A stretch of 64,000 nucleotides of DNA from positions 44,834,581 to 44,898,580 of the forward strand of contig OX442314.1 in NCBI GenBank assembly GCA_949358305.1. Direction: 5' to 3'. Every line of letters starts with the position of its first letter. Position 1 is the stretch's first letter. Both the position numbers and the translations under genes were made by a program. Below are positions 8,339 to 18,700 of this stretch, piece by piece. The stretch is from Strigamia acuminata. Lineage: Eukaryota > Arthropoda > Chilopoda > Geophilomorpha > Linotaeniidae. Below the pieces are notes generated by a model. It made no database searches and was not told the DNA's origin. It worked only from the letters and a program-made list of their open reading frames with translations.

Positions 8339-10985
8339 TTATGATTCGTCCATGCTCTGAGTTCGCTCAGGCGTCAACGGGCGCATCATATCCGTATCGT
8401 TATTCCTCGGATCTGACCGCTCGTTAACCGTACACAGGTCGCGACCTGCGTTTGGTCCGGAGACCATTCCAGGGTTGACATGAAGCCAAACCTGGATGAT
8501 TCTTGCCGAGTTCGCTCGGTTGAAAAATCCTAGCGCCGCAAACTCTATCGGATCCTCTGGCGCCAATCGTGCTCTCAGGAGTCGGTTGTGGAGCACCGAT
8601 GGTGGGCTTAACACCCGAATGTGGTCTTCGAGCCACATAAACACCTGCCTCGACAACTTGTGGTTGTTGCTAAGCAGTGTTCGCGTATCCGGCGTCAAAT
8701 AGAAGTGCGGATACAGGCGCATCAGAGTCTTGTATGCCGACTCTTTCTTCATCGCCTTGACCTTCGTCTCCGGCTTGGCTGGCGGCGGCGGCGGCGAACC
8801 TTCCGTCGTGGCGTCGTCGAAATGGCTCGGCGAGCCCAAGAAAACCAACGCGGGTGCGGAGGTTGACGAGGGTGTGACGCCTCGTCCCTGTGCTCGACCG
8901 ACTCCGGTGAGCTTACGGGGTTCGACTGCCCGTTGAACTCCGGCTGGAGTTTGAGAACTTCCGGCGTTCTTCCGCCAAAATGAACATCCAGCGCCATCTT
9001 GGGCCGACTGGAAAACAGCTAGTGAAGTTGCTGCTGTGGCGCTCGTAACTGGAAGCGGTGTTCTTCCGGCCATTTGCGCCGAGGCCTTCGCAAAGGACCA
9101 CTCGGTTCGTAACCGAACGGCGGCCTCTTCTTCGGTCTCGCCGTTTGCTACGACTTGCTTAATGAGCTCGGCTAAGATCGTAGGCGGGTCGAGCCGGAGG
9201 TGGTACCACAGCTCGACTTTCTTCTCCGACAGGCCCATCGGCGCGGTCCAAAGGTAAGTAATGGCCGCTAACGCCTGTCCTGGCGAAGGAAGAACACCAG
9301 GGTACAACACCCTAGTCATCCCCGGAATTAGCTGACGCTGGAAATCCATTAGTCGGGGATCATCAATGGTCTTGATGTCGGAGAGTTCTAGCCTTTCAGC
9401 TAGTCTCTGCCAGTCTTTCTGCGACTCGGCGATCTGGGCGCTTTGGTATGCGTCCAGCTTCTGGAGCACTTCCTGCTGCGCTCTAATGGGTTGCTGCTCG
9501 TAGCAGGTCCATTGTGGTCCGAATGACTCACTAAAAAATGGCCGGAGCTGCAGGTTGCTAACTCCAGCCGGCAAGCGGGAAACATATCCATGTTCGGGCA
9601 AGCGGCTAGCATGTCCAGGTACAGGCACGCTACAGTCGGGAGAGATATCACCGACAACACGTCTCATGGCGTATGGAGTAGCCGGGTTGTCCACTTTGAA
9701 CGTGGAGGCGGTTCGGCTACTTCGTGCGGACTGGATTGTGGAGTCCGTTTCAAAGCTTAGCGAAGACAACGAGCCAAACGTTTCTGGTGTCCGTCCTCGT
9801 CGCGACTGCGGGCGTGATGGCGGTGCTTCAGTCGAATATGGGCGCGATCGCCTCTGTCGCTCCTCTCGATCGCGGCTCGATTCGCGGAACATCGGGCGTG
9901 TTGCTTGATCCGGCGGAGGGAGTCTTCCCACCCTCAAATCCTCGTCTTGCGGCGGAGGATTGATGGCCGCTGGGGCCGGAATTTCATCTTCCCGATAAAA
10001 AGGGAGAGCGCATCGCGCTTGCTCCTCTGACTCGTGTTCTTGAGCCAGTTGTCGATTTTCGTCGACGCGGAGCTGCACTGCGGCAGCTCGGAGTGCTTTT
10101 GACGGGAAGAATGCCGGAAAATCATTGAAGCACCCTGCGAGCGCCAACTGGTGGAGCTCGGTTTGTGTGGCGGGAAATTGCGGGTTCCCGTCACGAACGG
10201 ACTTGCGGTACCGTTGCACGACTTCGCGTTGTGTCGTTTTGAGGTTCTTCCTCAATTGGGTGAGAGCACCGTAATTAATTCTGGTACTCTTTAGCACTCT
10301 TCTGCGCTCGTGACGCTCTCGGGGCGTCACTGGCCACTGGTTGTGCAGCAGCTCGGCAGCTAGTGGTCCTGGGGGGCTCTCGTCGAGCGTCCACTCGATT
10401 CCGTCGACACCGTCCACGTGAAGGCGCTCGATGAATCTGCCTTTTGCACCAAATCCTTGCAGCGCCGATCTGCTGAAGTCGTGGCGCAACTTCCACCACG
10501 TGTTGTTTGCCGTCTTCAGTCTTCTGATTTTTTCGGGCAATGCCGCTCGAAAAATCAGCGGGTGTTGGGTCGGCACATGATCGGGGAGCGCAAACGGCGT
10601 CTCTCGATCCCTCTCGATCTATATTCGAAAAAAAAAATAAATAAATAAATTAGTTTATTTTAAAAATAAACAAATAATTTCTTATTTGAAATATTTTTTT
10701 AAGCTTAGCGCTTGTGGCCGTGAGCCACTAAGGGATGTTGGTTGTCATGGCAACTCCCTTCGCACATGCTTGAAGCACGTGACTTTTATAGCCGCCATTT
10801 TTATTTTTTTGCGGCTTGTGTTTGAAGTCAGGAAAAGTGAATTTTCTCAATTTTTCTGACTGAAACACCAAGTGAAAATTATTTTAATAATTTACCCTCT
10901 CTTGTAACGATAATTGGACATCGTTACCGGCTCCTTCCATCGGCATTTCATCGTCCGCATGGAGGTTGACTTCGTCGTCTGCCAT
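8339..10985 (-). CDS. E1 ORF3: spliced env-position protein of unknown function
   Basis: Two exons on the minus strand. Exon 10985-10896 starts MADDEVNLHADDEMPMEG and ends at a GTAAAT donor in phase 0. Exon 10618-8339 follows a T-rich acceptor ending ATAG and is open to its stop, for about 789 residues in all. The main exon has no ATG near its 5' end, so it needs the upstream exon. An earlier intron (donor GTAAGT near 11082, acceptor CTAG near 11025) precedes the ATG. The protein is Arg/Pro/Ser-rich in the middle and has a structured-looking C-terminus (about residues 655-755, containing MRLYPHFYLTPDTRTLL and WLHVNPGMVSGPNAG). No signal peptide, fusion peptide or membrane anchor, so it is not a typical envelope. 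It is related to E2 ORF3 at both ends. Confidence 0.8.
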
Positions 10986-11327
10986 TCGTTTTCTTTTTCG
11001 CGTCGAAAAAGAAATTCTTTCGGCTAGAAAGAATAATAAACTGTATTAAATATATTTTATCGAATTTTTCTATCAGAAAAACTACTTACAGTTCGTAGAT
11101 TCGCAAAAAACTATCGTGTTATAACGCACTCGACGCATCCACTTTGGAAACTATTGAGAAAGTGGCTAAGTTCGTTGATTGGAGAAACGAACTTGTTTCG
11201 GTGACACCGAATGACGTCACAAATTATAACGCATTGTGAACGTTGTCATTCGAGTGTGGACTACGAATGACGTCACGAGATTGCTCTCTCGGATCTTTTG
11301 GGTGAACCCAAAAGGTGAAAGTCAACG

Positions 11328-14300
11328 CTATGTCTTGACTCCCGGAACGCGAGATCTCAAGTTGTACTTTGACTTTCGCGAAGTACAATCCAACTTGTTT
11401 AGATTGTCATCAGCATCGTCTCCAATGTCAGATGAGTTATTTTCCTCATTGTTTGAAATTTTCTCTTTTTCTAAAAACATTTCCTTTTCTAGATTTTCAT
11501 CAAGAGAAACATTTTCAAGTTGCTTGTTTATTTCATCGACTTCGTTATTTTTGAGTTTCGATTTTTCACTCGATTCCGTGTTTTTGACAGGAATTTTGGA
11601 TAATTCAGCATCATCCAAGGTGTTAACAATATTTTTTGTTTTTTGACCCACTTCCTCCCCTTCCAGCCAAATTTCTTGGTTGAAAACAGGAAAGTACGGC
11701 ATTAATTCAGTGCCGTGAACAGCTGGATAATTTTTATTATCACTCAGCCGTCGAAGTTGAAAGGCGCCTCCTTGTAACCTTTTGACAATTACATAAGGCC
11801 CATTCCTTTTTGGTGAAATGCCTGCTGCTATACCTTTAGCGGCATTTGAGAGAATATGAGACTCTCGCCAGACTAAATCATTTTGTCTGAAGTTGTCGAA
11901 TTTCTTATCTGATTTTTCAGCTTCGACACGGCGTCTTAAATCTAAGACGTGAGACATCATATGCTGATACGTCTCTGCAATTATTGCTTCTAATTTCTGA
12001 ACATATAAATGCGGATTTTTTGGGTCAATGACTAAAATTCCTTCCGGAATTCTTGGATCCCAAGGAATTCTTAATTCTCGGAAAAAATTTAAGAAAGCAG
12101 GAGAATAATCTCTGCCTCTTGTTACAGTTGTTCTCAAACTGAATGCAAATTTGCGTAGATACTCATCCCATTGGTCGTGAATATCTAAATAAATCGAAAC
12201 TAAATATTTAATATCTCGATTGGTTCTCTCCACAGGATTGCTTTGTGGATGATAAATCGATGTCGGTGTTCGCGACATGTGGAATTTTTTGCAAAATTCT
12301 TTATAGACCTGTGATCGAAATTGTGGTCCATTATCACTTATGATTTGTCTCGGAAATCCGAAAGTCATTGATAAGTGATAAATTGTGTTGGCAACTTTTA
12401 TTGCCGTTGGATTACACATTGGAAATAATTCGGGCCAATGTGTAGCGACATCTACGATGACGCAAATGTGGGTATTGTTTTTTCTGGTTCTTGGTTTGGG
12501 ACCAGACAAATCCACACTGAGGCAGTCAAATGGTCCAAATGGTCCAATTTGAGCGCCTTCTATTTCTGTCTTCGATCTCGGCTTACAGGCCTGACATCCT
12601 TGACAATGCTGAATAAAACGTGTAATATCACGTTTCATACCTTTCCAGGTATAAACTCTTCGAGTTCGGTACATTGTCCTCGCAATGCCTGGGTGGCCGG
12701 ACAAGGGATGTCCGTGCATCAACCAAATGATTTTATAAATCAATTTTCTTGGCACAACAACTTTAAGTGCCCTACCATCCTCTCCTAATTCATCGGTGGA
12801 GGTAGGATGATAATGGAGTAACATATCTTCTTCAATGAGATAAGTACTCGCGTGTCTTTCAAAATTTCTTCTTTGAAGACGAGTTACTATGTAACTTGGG
12901 TATTGCTTGTTTAACAAGTAATTGCGAATATATTGGCAAAATTTGTCTGCTTTTTGCACTGCAATAATGTCATCTCTCGTTGGAGGATCACATTCTAATT
13001 GCTTAGCAATTTTAGCTGCAAATGCTTTAATTAAAACATTTGTTGTTGGCAGCTCGAATTTTTTAGCCATCATAGCTCTTAATTCGACGTCAGGGGTTCC
13101 TGACGGATCATGCATATTAATACAAAAATTAATTAATGCTTGATCATCTTCATTAACTATTATCGACTTGGGTAATTCGTTCAATTTTCCCATTTGCCAA
13201 CTTCGGCAAGGAGATGGGCAATATGATAATAAATCATCATTATCGCCATCGTCTTCTGGTTCGTCAGGTGCGCTGACAGGTGCACGTGACAATGCGTCTG
13301 CTATTACATTCAGCGGACCTTTGACGTACTGTATTTCGAACGAATACGCCATCAGCTCCATTTGCCAACGAGCTAATCTGCCCGACGGGTCAGATAACGA
13401 CATCAACCACTTAAGTGCTTGGTGATCCGTTTGTACAGTGAATGTAGTGTACTCTAAATATGGGCGAAATTTGCGCAATCCCCATACTACTGCGAGACAT
13501 TCCAATTCTGTCACAGTATAATTTTTCTCTGCGGGCTGCAAGCTTCTGCTTGCATACACGCATGGCATTTCGACTTCTTGGCCATCCACAATTTTCTTTT
13601 GTGTAAGGGCTGCACCCAACCCTTGTCTACTGGCGTCAGTATGAACAATAAATGGCATGTACAAGTCAGGCATCTTCATTGTTTCAGCATTCGTAAGCAA
13701 GTCTTTTATTGCGTCGAATGCTGCTTGATGATGCAGTTCCCAATCGAACTTCGCATCTTTCTTCAAGAGAGGCCTTAGTGGTTCTGCCACTGTGGCCAAA
13801 TTCTTGATTAGGCGGTGAAAGAAATTCACCATGCCTAGAAATCTTTGTAATTCTTTAAGATTGGTAGGAGCCGGAAATTGCGTAATTGCAGCGACTTTTT
13901 TAGGGTCTACTGCAAGTCCTTCTACTCCTACTTTGTAGCCTAGAAAAATTAATTCCTTTCTACAGAGATGCGTCTTGCCAGGGTGCGCATGTAAATTAGC
14001 TTCTGCCAATTTTTTAAACACTATATCTAAATGTTTAATGTGTTCTTCGAACGATTTGGATACAACAATTATGTCATCCAAATATGCCCATGCAAATTTT
14101 CTGTAAACGTCACCCAAAACTTTTTCCATCAATTCTTGGAAAGTAGTCGGTGCGTTTACTAATCCAAAAGGCATTACTAAAAACATTAGTCTCCCCATTG
14201 GACTCCAGAAGGCAGTTTTTTCTCTGTCTTCAGGTCGCAATTCTATCTGCCAATATCCCTTGGTCAGATCTATCGTACTGACCCATTCGAATTCTCCGAT

Positions 14301-15581
14301 TTCTCGCAGAATTTCCTCAATTGTTGGCATTTGAGGTGGGTTGTACTTTGTATGTGTATTGATTGGGCGGAAATCAATACACAGACGCGGGTCATTTCCA
14401 GGTCGCATGACTAGGACTGGCCGCATTCCGTAATCGCCTTCAGCTTTGACGACTACGCCTTTGTCAATCATGTCTTGACAAAGTTGTCTTATTATTTTCC
14501 TTTTTTGAGGGTTTATGCTCTTAAAGGGGACACGGATGGGTTTCTCCGTGTCAAGCTCAATTTTGTGCTTAACCAGGTGTGTTTTACCTGGATTTTTAGA
14601 AATAATCCTTTTATGTTTGGATAACATCTTTTCTAATAATTTAGATTGCTCTAAATTTAAGTTAGCTTCTTCGACTAACTTCTGGGTGAAATTCTCTTCA
14701 TCAATTTTGCTTTGAGTTACACTTGCAGCGTAAGCTTTTGCGAAAGTCACAAATGAGGAATCTGGTTCCTCTATCTTTTCAAAATAACGTTCCAGCAACG
14801 CTTGTGGAATGTAGGGTAAATCTGCATCCACAGGTTGCGTGAAATTCCAAGACATCGTCTGTGGATTAGGTTGGATTTTTAATTTATTCATAAAATCGCA
14901 ACCCAATAGTACCATTGGATACTTATTTGGTATCACGATGAACGGATGACGTAACGTGCCATGTGTCCATCGAAATGAAAGATGGATGGTTCCATCTGGA
15001 GTGACTTCTTCACTTGCCGTCGTAACTCTGACACCAGGTCCGATAGGTCGTAGATATTCTTCTAGACCTAATTGATTAATAACTGAAGTGGCTAGGAAGC
15101 TTTTATTTGCTCCTGAGTCCAGCATTCCAGTTATTACGCCTTTTAACGTTTCTAACTTTAACGTTGGAAGGTCATGGCTGTTTGGTATTCCAGCCACTTT
15201 GCACTCGAACTTGCGCAATTTATGAGGAACTGTAATTGGAGGCTCCAAAGGCAGTTCGTCTAATAACTCATTGGCATCAAGAGTTGTAGTTGCAAATAAC
15301 TTAATGCACTCCTCAATTCCAGGTGTCTCTGGAACTGAGCTTGGTCTATTATCTGTAATTTCGACTTTATCTTGAATATTGGAAGTGTCTTCTTCAGTCG
15401 GAGTTTCGCCGACAATCTCCTTTTTTAACTCAAGAGATTCTTTTTCTTTTAGTTCTGTTTGACGAATTAATTCATCAATAACTTCTCCAACATCTTCCAT
15501 TATCTTCAGATTTTCATTCTCTGATTCCGATTTCGGAGGTGACGCAGTGTCCACTAGACCTGATGGATCTGCGTCTACAAG
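11328..15581 (-). CDS. pol: E1 Pol polyprotein (protease, RT, RNase H, integrase)
   Basis: Entered by -1 frameshift at 15581-15587; 1417 residues follow the slip. Counting from the GTG at 15554, the protease has MLDSGANKSF (Asp ~146), RT has YLDD (~491), RNase H has HTDAS (~640), and integrase has an HHCC zinc finger (HGHPLSGH..CQGCQAC, ~947), then D ~1015, D ~1074 and E ~1109 (DDX34-35E). A GPY/F-type module (NGPYVIVKRLQGG) and a tail with KYNLRSR follow. There is no ATG at the start, which fits frameshift expression. All catalytic residues are present, so the copy looks competent. RT copies the RNA and integrase inserts the cDNA. Confidence 0.95.
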   Translation of the reverse strand, partial: LVDADPSGLVDTASPPKSESENENLKIMEDVGEVIDELIRQTELKEKESLELKKEIVGETPTEEDTSNIQDKVEITDNRPSSVPETPGIEECIKLFATTTLDANELLDELPLEPPITVPHKLRKFECKVAGIPNSHDLPTLKLETLKGVITGMLDSGANKSFLATSVINQLGLEEYLRPIGPGVRVTTASEEVTPDGTIHLSFRWTHGTLRHPFIVIPNKYPMVLLGCDFMNKLKIQPNPQTMSWNFTQPVDADLPYIPQALLERYFEKIEEPDSSFVTFAKAYAASVTQSKIDEENFTQKLVEEANLNLEQSKLLEKMLSKHKRIISKNPGKTHLVKHKIELDTEKPIRVPFKSINPQKRKIIRQLCQDMIDKGVVVKAEGDYGMRPVLVMRPGNDPRLCIDFRPINTHTKYNPPQMPTIEEILREIGEFEWVSTIDLTKGYWQIELRPEDREKTAFWSPMGRLMFLVMPFGLVNAPTTFQELMEKVLGDVYRKFAWAYLDDIIVVSKSFEEHIKHLDIVFKKLAEANLHAHPGKTHLCRKELIFLGYKVGVEGLAVDPKKVAAITQFPAPTNLKELQRFLGMVNFFHRLIKNLATVAEPLRPLLKKDAKFDWELHHQAAFDAIKDLLTNAETMKMPDLYMPFIVHTDASRQGLGAALTQKKIVDGQEVEMPCVYASRSLQPAEKNYTVTELECLAVVWGLRKFRPYLEYTTFTVQTDHQALKWLMSLSDPSGRLARWQMELMAYSFEIQYVKGPLNVIADALSRAPVSAPDEPEDDGDNDDLLSYCPSPCRSWQMGKLNELPKSIIVNEDDQALINFCINMHDPSGTPDVELRAMMAKKFELPTTNVLIKAFAAKIAKQLECDPPTRDDIIAVQKADKFCQYIRNYLLNKQYPSYIVTRLQRRNFERHASTYLIEEDMLLHYHPTSTDELGEDGRALKVVVPRKLIYKIIWLMHGHPLSGHPGIARTMYRTRRVYTWKGMKRDITRFIQHCQGCQACKPRSKTEIEGAQIGPFGPFDCLSVDLSGPKPRTRKNNTHICVIVDVATHWPELFPMCNPTAIKVANTIYHLSMTFGFPRQIISDNGPQFRSQVYKEFCKKFHMSRTPTSIYHPQSNPVERTNRDIKYLVSIYLDIHDQWDEYLRKFAFSLRTTVTRGRDYSPAFLNFFRELRIPWDPRIPEGILVIDPKNPHLYVQKLEAIIAETYQHMMSHVLDLRRRVEAEKSDKKFDNFRQNDLVWRESHILSNAAKGIAAGISPKRNGPYVIVKRLQGGAFQLRRLSDNKNYPAVHGTELMPYFPVFNQEIWLEGEEVGQKTKNIVNTLDDAELSKIPVKNTESSEKSKLKNNEVDEINKQLENVSLDENLEKEMFLEKEKISNNEENNSSDIGDDADDNLNKLDCTSRKSKYNLRSRVPGVKT

Positions 15582-15587
15582 TTTTTT
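15541..15587 (-). promoter_or_regulatory. E1 gag-pol -1 ribosomal frameshift signal
   Basis: The gag frame reads CGA AAA AAC TTG TAG, giving the slippery heptamer A AAA AAC (15581-15587). After a 5-nt spacer, GACGCAG (15569-15575) pairs perfectly with CTGCGTC (15541-15547), and an inner TCCA/TGGA can extend the stem. The -1 frame runs directly into pol. Confidence 0.9.
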
Positions 15588-18500
15588 CGAAACATGTCAG
15601 TTATGATCTTGACTGCTTTTTCAAACTCAGCTGTTGACACTGGTTTGTCCTTTTTAGAGGAAGGGCAGTCTTTTTGCCAATGCCCTAATTTTTTGCATAA
15701 ATTGCATGGATCAGTGGCAGGCGATTTCTTTTTCGTTGCTGCTGGTGAGGCAGAACGAGAACGAGCGTCAGACCGGCGCTCGGGCGACACCGCAGGTGAC
15801 TTTGAATTCCTTTCGGTATTCACCTTCGATGCGTCAAATGAAACATTTTTTGGTTTTATTCTTGGCTTCCATTTGCCTGCAACGGGGTTATTTTTTGCTA
15901 ACAACGCCGCTGCTTTGGCCAATAAAGCCAACGTCTCATCTCCTGCTTCCTTCTCCTCTTCAGCTTCTTCAGCTTCAGACGGCGGAGTTTCAGCTCCAGT
16001 TATATTTGCATGCAACTTAGGGACTGAATGAGGATTTTTGACGTCCTTTTTGGAAGATTCTTTTTTCGAACTCTTTCCTTCCACCTCGTCTAGAAAGTCT
16101 TCGTAACTAGGTGGCTGCAACAATTTCAAACCATTAAAGGTTTCATTGTTTTGCTCAGCGAGTCTTTTTTCTCGCTTTAAGTACGCTGACCTTTCGGCAT
16201 CTGTAAGGTAAGCTTTGTACTTTTCGTCAATGCGCAATTGATTGACCTCCATGAACTCGTTTAACTCGGAGAATTTCCCCGGGTCGGGAGCGTCCGACAT
16301 CATCAGAATATTTTTACTATATTCTGTGAGACCAGCTCTAAACTGATCATCTGCTGTTGCGTCCGTAACGGCATGTGGCATTCTGCCAAGCAGATTCTCT
16401 GCTCTTAGCATGTACGAATGTAAGCTTTCGCCTTTTCGTTGCTTAAGACATCTCCAGAGCGTCTTGATGTCTTCGCTCGATTCACCAAATTTAAACATAA
16501 ATTGTTTAACGAAGTCATCCCACTTCGTGAAGTTTTTTCTGCGAAACCACTCCTTGACATCGCCAACCAGTATTCTTGGTACTAGATGGGCCAATGCACC
16601 TTCACAGCTAAAACTGTGAACTTTGCCTAGTTCGAATATTTCCAGCAAGAGGTTTGACCCTGCTTGCCAATTTCCATTATAGGCATGTGGGATAACTCGA
16701 TCCCATCTAATGAACTTTTCATCTGTTGTTTGATGAGTCCATTTATCAGAAGTAAATTCATTTATTTTTTGCAAAATAATTTTATCCCTTCTGTTTTTTC
16801 GCTGTTGTTGAGCATTTTGCCTCAACAACTGGTCAATCTCATCTTTCGTGTAAAAATCGGGTCTTTGAGTTCTACTACGTGTTCTGTGACGAGATCGCCC
16901 TCTCACACTGGGGTGTGAGGAATCTGTATCTGACGCAGATTCATGATTCGGATTTGGCGGCGGATCAGGGTCCGGAGGATCGTCGCCATCTGGCGGACGA
17001 CGGTCTCCATTTGGTGGTCCCCTTCCACCTCGATTGCCATTCGAATTGTGGTCACGTGAGTGGCCACCTCCATGTCCATCTGAACTGTCTCCACCTGGTG
17101 GGTCACCACCTGGCGGATTTCCACGGTATCTCGGCCCATCACGGATGTTGTTATGACAATCTCGTTTTGGTGAGCCTTCTCGCGGATTATCGCGGGTACG
17201 TCCACGATCGTGTGGTTTCTCACGTTCTTTATTCTTTTTCGCCAGCAATCCAATTAATTGGTCACTATTGCTAAAGAATCGATCCGAATTTTGCGGAACT
17301 TTTGGGGAATGATATTCGGTCGGGTCTGGTTGTCGCTTTCGCTTTTTGCGACTGTGATGACTATTACGACTACTGCGTGAGTCATCACTGTCAGTCCAGC
17401 TTGATTGTCGACTGACTTTCGGTTTAGCTGATGTTAACTCAATCAACTCAGGTGATTTGGAAGCACCTTTTTGCAAAACTGGGGCTGGCTTTGCAAAATT
17501 ATCTTCGCCGCAAACGTCTTGTACTTTTTGTACAACTACTGCAAAATTTTCTTGCACCGTCAATAGATCTGCGCGAAGAATTTCGTTTTCACGAGCTTGC
17601 GCAGCTAAGTCGGCACGCAATAACTGCTCTGCAATACTTTGACTTTTGGCGGCTTGACCAGCATCAATTACTGACTGCTGTCGAGCGAGAAATACTTCAT
17701 TTTCTCGTTGTGCTAATCGCTTAGCTCTTGCTGCTTGTTCTGCAGCATAATTCTCGTAATTTCGAGAACATGAGGGGATTGCTTCCCTCGCTCGAACTGG
17801 GGCGGTTAGTTCGGCAGTCATTAAATTTGTGTTGGCTTCTCGCAAATTTGCGTTGGCCAATCTCAAATTTTCATTAGCAATTTCTAAATCTTTTTGTGCT
17901 TGATTTAGTTGCTCGAGCCTTTGTTGTTGCTCTTCGTCAGTAATTAGCCAGGAAGCTTTTTCCTGCTCTAATTGTAACAACTTAACATGGTCATTCGCAC
18001 GTTGTTGTTTTAGTTCGGCATTTTGCTGCTGCATTTCTGCATGCATTCGCTCGAACTCTGCTTGCAAGCTTGTTCTGAAGATTTCAACGTCTTTTTGGCT
18101 TTGTTTGCGAACCATAGCTTTGTGGATTTGTTCCACAGTCATATCGCTAGTGACTTTTACTCCCTCGAGCCTAGCTTGCTCACGGAGTGCGTCCATCATG
18201 GTGACACGCACGGGAGAATGAGAAACTTCCATATTGGAATTCTCAGAATCTTGCTGTGCTGCACCTTGGACTGGTGATGAATTCAGCGAGTGCTCTGCAC
18301 TTGACGATTGAATTCGTAAATTCAAATCATCGTTTTGCGACTTGGAACGGCCACTTCCAGTTGGATTATTTAAGTCCAACTGGCCGCTGAGCGGGGATGG
18401 CTGTTGTCGCTCCAACGCTTGCGTGAATTCATTCACGATTAACTGTGCCGAGTTACAGTTAGCTGTTTGATCCATGGCTTCAAACAGTTCTTGTGACTCA

Positions 18501-18589
18501 GTCACTTCTTGATCCACGACTGGTAGATCGATCGCCACTCGTCTCTTCGCCGGCCTTCCTCTCGGTCTCTTCTCTGAAGGAGTCGCCAT
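15575..18589 (-). CDS. gag: E1 Gag (1004 aa)
   Basis: ATG at 18589, about 90 bp after the primer site. The N-terminus carries an AT-hook-like motif, KRPRGRPAKRR. A long coiled-coil-prone Gln/Glu/Leu-rich stretch (about residues 150-350) and a Ser/Arg/Asp/Gly-rich linker follow, then a Ty3-type capsid region (about 600-800, containing WQAGSNLLLEIFELGK and KEWFRR). One zinc knuckle, CNLCKKLGHWQKDC (CX2CX4HX4C), is near residue 962. It ends FRKNL at the TAG inside the frameshift signal. Gag forms the particle; the coiled coil and AT-hook are unusual additions compared with simple Gypsy gags. Confidence 0.93.
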   Translation of the reverse strand: MATPSEKRPRGRPAKRRVAIDLPVVDQEVTESQELFEAMDQTANCNSAQLIVNEFTQALERQQPSPLSGQLDLNNPTGSGRSKSQNDDLNLRIQSSSAEHSLNSSPVQGAAQQDSENSNMEVSHSPVRVTMMDALREQARLEGVKVTSDMTVEQIHKAMVRKQSQKDVEIFRTSLQAEFERMHAEMQQQNAELKQQRANDHVKLLQLEQEKASWLITDEEQQQRLEQLNQAQKDLEIANENLRLANANLREANTNLMTAELTAPVRAREAIPSCSRNYENYAAEQAARAKRLAQRENEVFLARQQSVIDAGQAAKSQSIAEQLLRADLAAQARENEILRADLLTVQENFAVVVQKVQDVCGEDNFAKPAPVLQKGASKSPELIELTSAKPKVSRQSSWTDSDDSRSSRNSHHSRKKRKRQPDPTEYHSPKVPQNSDRFFSNSDQLIGLLAKKNKEREKPHDRGRTRDNPREGSPKRDCHNNIRDGPRYRGNPPGGDPPGGDSSDGHGGGHSRDHNSNGNRGGRGPPNGDRRPPDGDDPPDPDPPPNPNHESASDTDSSHPSVRGRSRHRTRSRTQRPDFYTKDEIDQLLRQNAQQQRKNRRDKIILQKINEFTSDKWTHQTTDEKFIRWDRVIPHAYNGNWQAGSNLLLEIFELGKVHSFSCEGALAHLVPRILVGDVKEWFRRKNFTKWDDFVKQFMFKFGESSEDIKTLWRCLKQRKGESLHSYMLRAENLLGRMPHAVTDATADDQFRAGLTEYSKNILMMSDAPDPGKFSELNEFMEVNQLRIDEKYKAYLTDAERSAYLKREKRLAEQNNETFNGLKLLQPPSYEDFLDEVEGKSSKKESSKKDVKNPHSVPKLHANITGAETPPSEAEEAEEEKEAGDETLALLAKAAALLAKNNPVAGKWKPRIKPKNVSFDASKVNTERNSKSPAVSPERRSDARSRSASPAATKKKSPATDPCNLCKKLGHWQKDCPSSKKDKPVSTAEFEKAVKIITDMFRKNL

Positions 18590-18680
18590 TTTTCAATGAG
18601 GATTTAGAAAGGATAGAGAAGAAAGATAAGCAAGATAAAAATGGCGGGTAAATTTTAACTAACAAAGTTATACAATGACT

Positions 18681-18698
18681 ATCCCGGACGGGCCCCCA
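18681..18698 (-). other. E1 primer binding site, tRNA-Pro
   Basis: TGGGGGCCCGTCCGGGAT, two bases inside the LTR. It matches the tRNA-Pro 3' end (the site used by murine leukaemia virus) at 17 of 18 positions. Confidence 0.88.
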
Positions 18699-18700
18699 CG

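Noticed and set aside
8339-10618. E1 ORF3 as an envelope gene
   Set aside because: No signal peptide, furin-like site, fusion peptide or membrane anchor could be seen; only position and splicing resemble env.
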